DNA of 34,417 nt, from the NCBI GenBank assembly GCA_016871055.1, contig VFZW01000022.1:1-34417 (forward strand), written 5' to 3'. Both the position numbers and the translations under genes were made by a program. This DNA is from Acidobacteriota bacterium. Lineage in GTDB: Bacteria; Acidobacteriota; Terriglobia; Bryobacterales; Bryobacteraceae. The first letter of the stretch is position 1. Each line of letters opens with the position of its first letter. The notes under the pieces were generated by a model. It did no database searches. It was not told where the DNA came from and worked only from the letters and a program-made list of their open reading frames with translations. This document shows, piece after piece, positions 29,679 through 34,417 of this stretch.

Positions 29679-32093
29679 ATGTCGAAATCACTCGTCATCG
29701 TCGAGTCGCCGGCGAAGGCGAAAACAATCGGAAAATATTTGGGCAAACACTTCGTCGTCAAAGCCTCGCTCGGCCACGTCAAGGACCTGCCGAAGAACGA
29801 TCTCGCGGTGGATGTGGACCGCGGCTTCGAGCCTACCTATGAAGTCATCGAGGGCAAGAAAAAGCTCATCGGCGAACTGAAGGCGGCGGCCAAAGGCGCC
29901 GACAACATCTATTTGGCGGCTGACCCGGATCGCGAAGGCGAAGCCATCTGTTATCACCTGCAGGAAGAGTTGCAGTCCAAGGCGGGAAATGGCCCAGCCA
30001 TCTTCCGCGTGATGTTTAACGAAATCACGGCGAACGCGGTTCGCAAGGCGTTCGAGAAGCCGCTGACGGTCAACACCAATCTCGTCGATGCGCAGCAGGC
30101 GCGGCGCGTTCTCGACCGTTTGGTCGGTTACAAAATCTCTCCGCTGCTCTGGGATAAAGTCCGTCGCGGGCTATCGGCGGGGCGCGTGCAAACCGTCGCG
30201 TTGCGGCTGATCGTCGACCGCGAGCGCGAGATTCAAGCGTTCGAAAAAACCGAATACTGGACGATCGACGTCGCGTTGAACGCGAAGAAGCCGCCGGTGC
30301 TCAAAGCGCGCCTGGCCAAGCGCAACGGCGAAAATCCGGTCATCGGCAACGAGGAAACATCGAACGCGATCGTCAAGGACTTGAACGGCGCGGCATACGT
30401 TGTGCAGTCGGTCGGGACGAAAGAAAAGAAGCGCAATCCGGTGCCGCCGTTCATCACCTCGACGCTGCAACAGGAAGCCGCGCGCAAGCTGCGGTTCTCT
30501 GTCAAGCGCACGATGATGATCGCGCAGCGCTTGTATGAAGGCGTCGAACTTGGCGACGAAGGCGCGACCGGTCTGATTACCTACATGCGTACCGATTCGG
30601 TGCGTGTGGCCGACGATGCGCTGGCCGAAGCGCGCGAGTTCATCGGCAGGAAATTCGGCGACGCCTACCTGCCCGAGAAGGCGAATGTCTATCGCGGCAA
30701 GAAGGACGCGCAGGACGCGCACGAAGCGATCCGCCCGGCCTCGGCCGCTCGCACGCCCGAGTCGCTGACGAAGTTCCTGCAGGAAGACGAATTAAAGCTG
30801 TACACGATCATTTGGAACCGCTTCGTGGCTTCGCAGATGATGCCGGCGATCTTCGATCAAACGACGATCGATGTGGAGGCAACGGGCGAGTCCAAGGACT
30901 CCTATCTGTTCCGCGCAACCGGTTCGGTTATGAAGTTCAATGGCTTCCTAGCGGTCTACGAAGAAGGCAAGGACGCCAAGGACGAAGAAGACGAAGAGCT
31001 GAAACACAAGCTGCCGCTCGTCGCGCAGGGCGAAGAGTTGCGGTTCAAGGCCATCGAGCCCGAACAGCATTTCACCGAGCCGCCGCCGCGCTACACCGAA
31101 GCGACGCTGGTGAAGGAGTTGGAAGCCAAGGGAGTGGGTCGGCCGTCGACCTACGCCTCGATTCTTTCGACGATTCAAGAGCGTGAATACGTGAAAAAAG
31201 AGGGCGGCAAGTTTGTGCCGACCGAACTGGGCACGGTGGTCACGGACCTGCTGCTCGAGTCATTCGCCGACATCTTCGACGTGCTCTACACTGCCCGCTT
31301 GGAGGAACGGTTCGACGAGATCGAAGAAGGTGCGATCGACTGGCGCAACGCGATGGGAGATTTCTACGAGAAGTTCTCCATCGATCTGGAACGCGCCGCC
31401 GTGCAGATGACCGACATCAAGCGCATGGAGAAGCCGACCGACTTCGTCTGCGACAAATGCGGCAAGCCGATGGTCATCAAATGGGGCCGGCATGGCAGCT
31501 TCATCGCCTGCACCGGCTACCCCGAGTGCACTTCGACGCGCGAGATCCCAACCACTTCAACAGAAGATCTGGGCGAACAGGGCGAGGACGAATACTGTGT
31601 CAACTGCGGCCGTCCGATGGTCTTGAAGAAAGGCCGCTTCGGACAGTTCATGGCTTGCACCGGATACCCCGATTGCAAGACCACGCGGCAACTCGGACAG
31701 GCCGAGAAGAAGGCCGATGTCAAACTCGATGAATTGTGCCCGCAATGCAATAACAACCTGGTGCTGAAGTCGGGCCGGTTCGGCGAGTTCACGGCGTGTT
31801 CCAACTACCCGGCGTGCAAATACGTCAAGCAGAAGACGATCGGCGTAATTTGTCCGCAGTGCAAGGAAGGCGATCTGATCGAGCGCCGGTCCAAGCGCGG
31901 CAAGACGTTCTACGGCTGCAACCAGTATCCGAAGTGCGACTTCGTCGCGTGGGCCAAGCCCGTCGACAAGCCGTGTCCCAAGTGCGGTGCGAATTACATG
32001 CTGGAGAAGTTCCTCAAGTCGGGCGCCATTTTGCAATGCGCCAACGAGGAGTGCAAGCACAAGGAACCGGTCGCCGAGGCCGTTACGGCGTAA
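29679..32093 (+). CDS. topA: DNA topoisomerase I
   Basis: 804 residues. TOPRIM domain: LVIVESPAKAKTIGKYLG with Glu9, and DPDREGEAI with Asp82 and Asp84 as metal ligands. The catalytic tyrosine is Tyr302 in GLITYMRTDS (Arg304 beside it). The relaxation of negative supercoils is its main job. The C-terminal 220 residues hold five zinc ribbons of topo_C4 type: CDKCGKPM...C-x4-C, CVNCGRPM, CPQCNNNL, CPQCKEGD and CPKCGANY, each with a paired C-x-x-x-x-C later; more than the three typical of E. coli TopA. Start ATG 29679. It lies between dprA and an aminotransferase gene. Confidence 0.97.
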   Translation: MSKSLVIVESPAKAKTIGKYLGKHFVVKASLGHVKDLPKNDLAVDVDRGFEPTYEVIEGKKKLIGELKAAAKGADNIYLAADPDREGEAICYHLQEELQSKAGNGPAIFRVMFNEITANAVRKAFEKPLTVNTNLVDAQQARRVLDRLVGYKISPLLWDKVRRGLSAGRVQTVALRLIVDREREIQAFEKTEYWTIDVALNAKKPPVLKARLAKRNGENPVIGNEETSNAIVKDLNGAAYVVQSVGTKEKKRNPVPPFITSTLQQEAARKLRFSVKRTMMIAQRLYEGVELGDEGATGLITYMRTDSVRVADDALAEAREFIGRKFGDAYLPEKANVYRGKKDAQDAHEAIRPASAARTPESLTKFLQEDELKLYTIIWNRFVASQMMPAIFDQTTIDVEATGESKDSYLFRATGSVMKFNGFLAVYEEGKDAKDEEDEELKHKLPLVAQGEELRFKAIEPEQHFTEPPPRYTEATLVKELEAKGVGRPSTYASILSTIQEREYVKKEGGKFVPTELGTVVTDLLLESFADIFDVLYTARLEERFDEIEEGAIDWRNAMGDFYEKFSIDLERAAVQMTDIKRMEKPTDFVCDKCGKPMVIKWGRHGSFIACTGYPECTSTREIPTTSTEDLGEQGEDEYCVNCGRPMVLKKGRFGQFMACTGYPDCKTTRQLGQAEKKADVKLDELCPQCNNNLVLKSGRFGEFTACSNYPACKYVKQKTIGVICPQCKEGDLIERRSKRGKTFYGCNQYPKCDFVAWAKPVDKPCPKCGANYMLEKFLKSGAILQCANEECKHKEPVAEAVTA

Positions 32094-32096
32094 GTT

Positions 32097-33272
32097 ATGT
32101 CTGAGTTCTACCGGATCGCAAAACTGCCGCCCTACGTATTCGCCGTGATCAATGAGATGAAGGCGAAGTTGCGCGCGCAGGGGCAGGACGTCGTCGACTT
32201 CGGCATGGGCAATCCCGACGGCGAGACGCCGTCGATCATCGTCGACAAACTGGTCGAGGCCGCCCGGAATCCGAAGAACCACCGCTACTCGATGTCGCGC
32301 GGTATCCCACACCTGCGGCAAGAGATGGTCAAGCGCTACAAGCGCAACTACGATGTCGATCTCGATCCGGAGAAGGAAGCGATCGTGACGATCGGCGCCA
32401 AGGACGCCATCGCGCATCTGCTATTTGCGATCATCGCGCCTGGAGATATCGTGGTGTCGCCCAACCCCGCGTATCCGATTCATCAGTACGGCGTCATCAT
32501 GGCCGAAGGCGAAGCCCACATGCTGCCGATGCCCGACGCGGCAACGTTTTTGCAAGGGCTTGAGGATCTCTACAACAAGCCCGCGGAGAAGAGGCCGAAG
32601 GTCATCCTCATCTCCTTCCCGCACAATCCAACAACCACTTGCGTCGACCTGCCCTTCATGAAAGAGATCGTGCGGCTCGCGCAACGGCACGGCTCCTACA
32701 TCGTGCACGACTTCGCCTACGCCGATCTCGGCTTCGACGGCTACAAGCCGCCGAGCATTCTGCAAGTGCCGGGCGCCAAGGACATCGCGGTCGAGATCTT
32801 CTCGCTGTCGAAGAGCTACAACATGGCCGGATGGCGCGTCGGATTTTGCCTCGGCAATCCGAAGATGATCTACGCGCTGAGCCGCATCAAGAGCTACCTC
32901 GACTATGGAACGTTTCAGCCGATTCAAATTGCATCGATCATCGCACTGCGCGAATGCGAGGAAGAGACGATCAAGATTCGCGACATCTATCAGGAGCGGC
33001 GCGACGTGTTGGTCGAGGGCCTGAACGCAGCCGGTTGGCCGGTAACGACGCCGCAAGGGTCGATGTTCCTATGGGCCAATATCCCGGATCGATTTGCACC
33101 GATGGGTTCGCTGGAATTTGCAAAGCTGCTGATGGAAAAGGCTCTCGTGGCGGTATCGCCGGGCATCGGCTTTGGACCGATGGGCGAAGGCCACGTGCGG
33201 TTCTCGTTCATTGAAAACCCGCACCGCACACGCCAGGCGATCCGCGCTCTCAAGCCCTTTTTGCAAGCCTAG
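32097..33272 (+). CDS. Class I/II aminotransferase, alanine-aminotransferase (AlaC)-like
   Basis: 391 residues. PLP enzyme of fold type I: DFGMGNPDGETP near 34-45, Asn177 in SFPHNPTT, Asp205 and Tyr208 in VHDFAYADLGFD, Lys239 in SLSKSYNMAGWRVG for the Schiff base, and the C-terminal Arg in GHVRFSFIEN. The pattern matches AlaC/YfdZ glutamate-pyruvate aminotransferase and the related LL-diaminopimelate aminotransferase branch; the AlaC side fits better. It transfers an amino group between glutamate and a keto acid, probably pyruvate. It starts three bases after the topA stop and is likely co-transcribed. Confidence 0.9.
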   Translation: MSEFYRIAKLPPYVFAVINEMKAKLRAQGQDVVDFGMGNPDGETPSIIVDKLVEAARNPKNHRYSMSRGIPHLRQEMVKRYKRNYDVDLDPEKEAIVTIGAKDAIAHLLFAIIAPGDIVVSPNPAYPIHQYGVIMAEGEAHMLPMPDAATFLQGLEDLYNKPAEKRPKVILISFPHNPTTTCVDLPFMKEIVRLAQRHGSYIVHDFAYADLGFDGYKPPSILQVPGAKDIAVEIFSLSKSYNMAGWRVGFCLGNPKMIYALSRIKSYLDYGTFQPIQIASIIALRECEEETIKIRDIYQERRDVLVEGLNAAGWPVTTPQGSMFLWANIPDRFAPMGSLEFAKLLMEKALVAVSPGIGFGPMGEGHVRFSFIENPHRTRQAIRALKPFLQA

Positions 33273-33314
33273 CGATAATCTTTCGGGATACTCCTGTATA
33301 TTGGTCAGGCGAAG

Positions 33315-34417
33315 ATGCCCATCAACCGTTTGATGTTTAGAATGCTGTTCGCCACATTGTGCTTACAGGCGCAAGAGCCGGTGATCACAACGGCCGTCGG
33401 GACCGACTGGCTGTTTAACGGCGACGGAAAACCCGCCCTGGACGCACCGCTTGGATTCGCAAGAGCGGTGGCGATAGCGCCGGATGGCGCTGTCTACTTC
33501 TCGGACCCGGACAATGCCATCGTCGGACGAATCGCTTCCAATGGCCGGTTGAGCGTCGTTGCCGGAAACGGGATTCAGGGACTTTCCACGTTCGGCGGCG
33601 ATCCGGCTTCACGAAGTCTGCTGCGGCCCGATGGCGCCGCGGTCGATAGCAAAGGCCGGATGGCGTTCTTCGAAGGCGGAGTGATCTGGTTGCTCGCCGA
33701 TGGCGGCGCTGTGCGATTTGCCGGCGGCGGGACTTCAACGGCGGAAGGCGTCGCGGCGGCATCGGCGCGGCTTGCACCGGCGGCGATCGCCTTTGGACCG
33801 GACGACTCGCTCTACATATTGGAGACCGTGAATCACCGCGTGCGGCGGCTGTCGAACGGCATCGTCACCACGGTCGCGGGCAACGGCAGCGCCGGATTGT
33901 CGGGAGACAACGGCCCCGCGGTACAGGCACAACTGCAGTTTCCGGAGGGAATCGCGGTGGGCCGCGACGGGGTTCTATACATCGCCGATTGGCAGAACAA
34001 GCGGGTCAGACGCGTCGACGCCGCTGGCATCATTACCACCGTCGCGTCGCACTTCAACAACATCAACGGTGTTGGCGTCGATAACGCGGGACGTGTCCAC
34101 TTCGCCGATGTACGGACGATCTTTCGGGTAACGGGCCCAGGTGAGCCGGCCGTCGTTGCGGGCCTTGGGGAAGAAGGTCTTTCCGGGGATGGCGGTCCGG
34201 CCTCGCGCGCCGAGGGTTTTGATCCGCATTCGCTCGTGTTCGATGCGGCGGGGAACATGTTTTTCTCCGACCTTGGCAATATGCGAATCAGGCGAATCGC
34301 CGCGAACGGAGTGATCACGACAATCGCGGGCAACGATCGCTATCGGGAATCGAACGAGGGTGTCGCCGCCGTCGCGGCGACCTTGAACCGGCCGGAAGCC
34401 GTGGCGGTGGCCACCGA
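33315..34417 (+). CDS. Secreted NHL-repeat beta-propeller protein (cut by the right edge)
   Basis: At least 367 residues, open to the right edge. After a short signal peptide (MLFATLCLQAQ; the first start is ATG 33315, Met7 or Met10 are alternatives) come NHL-type repeats: TTVAGNGSAGLSGDNGPA, LQFPEGIAVGRDGVLYIADW, NKRVRRVDAAG, VVAGLGEEGLSGDGGPASR, LVFDAAGNMFFSDLGNMRIR and TTIAGNDRYR. Each blade alternates a 'VAGNG..GDGG.A' turn with a 'D..G.LYIAD..N.RVR' strand pair, as in acidobacterial NHL proteins that often end in a TIGR03437 domain. The function is not known; binding to carbohydrate or protein partners is plausible. The start codon is 42 bases after the aminotransferase stop. Confidence 0.85.
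   Translation, partial: MPINRLMFRMLFATLCLQAQEPVITTAVGTDWLFNGDGKPALDAPLGFARAVAIAPDGAVYFSDPDNAIVGRIASNGRLSVVAGNGIQGLSTFGGDPASRSLLRPDGAAVDSKGRMAFFEGGVIWLLADGGAVRFAGGGTSTAEGVAAASARLAPAAIAFGPDDSLYILETVNHRVRRLSNGIVTTVAGNGSAGLSGDNGPAVQAQLQFPEGIAVGRDGVLYIADWQNKRVRRVDAAGIITTVASHFNNINGVGVDNAGRVHFADVRTIFRVTGPGEPAVVAGLGEEGLSGDGGPASRAEGFDPHSLVFDAAGNMFFSDLGNMRIRRIAANGVITTIAGNDRYRESNEGVAAVAATLNRPEAVAVAT

Noticed and set aside
1-34417. CRISPR array or insertion sequence
   Set aside because: No regularly spaced direct repeats, no transposase gene and no terminal inverted repeats with target duplications were seen.

Overview
The window is GC-rich and gene-dense and looks like a chromosomal segment of an acidobacterium of the Solibacteraceae/Bryobacterales type. 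Three things point there: C-terminal domains resembling the 'Solibacter' domain TIGR03437 on the secreted protease and the PQQ-type sugar dehydrogenase, many secreted enzymes with Tat-like twin-arginine leaders (two sulfatases, a Gfo/Idh oxidoreductase, a SelA-like PLP protein), and an NHL-repeat protein of the kind abundant in that group. This is inferred from protein style; no rRNA is present.

Layout. 1-610: tail of an unidentified gene, then a stretch with no convincing gene. 611-9014: a saccharide-degradation neighbourhood with a GH29 alpha-L-fucosidase, a small membrane-anchored protein, a sulfatase, a carboxypeptidase-regulatory-like protein, a two-gene minus-strand unit (SDR and zinc alcohol dehydrogenase), and a divergent two-gene unit (Gfo/Idh/MocA oxidoreductase and a second sulfatase). 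Together they would desulfate and trim a fucose-containing glycan and oxidise the released sugars. 8987-10948: a secreted trypsin-like protease. 10990-12242: two copies of a palindrome in front of an AAA+/DUF4143 ATPase. 12243-12834: a long non-coding region with three palindromes and a strongly structured RNA of about 300 nt that contains a non-decoding tRNA-like cloverleaf. 12835-13956: a slipin/SPFH protein with an excellent Shine-Dalgarno. 14034-15659: an esterase/beta-propeller fusion. 15677-19393: smc on the minus strand. 19621-23371: a multipass membrane protein, a PQQ-type sugar dehydrogenase and a Tat-leader SelA-like protein. 23472-28378: a small membrane protein, a GT2 glycosyltransferase, a small conserved protein, xerD, a tRNA-nucleotidyltransferase-family enzyme and rmlA. 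28503-33272: dprA, topA and an aminotransferase co-oriented. 33315 to the right edge: an NHL-repeat protein.

The most unusual element is the RNA at about 12437-12743. Its outer helices can be drawn directly from the sequence, and inside them lies a cloverleaf with canonical D and T arms, but with a 6-nt anticodon-position loop lacking U33 and an acceptor stem embedded in a further helix. It therefore cannot be an ordinary tRNA. It lies just upstream of slipin, either as that gene's leader or as an independent RNA. tRNA mimicry and a bulged terminal helix recall bacterial Y RNAs (YrlA class), but no Ro60 gene is visible and the RNA is longer. I do not recognise it as a described class.
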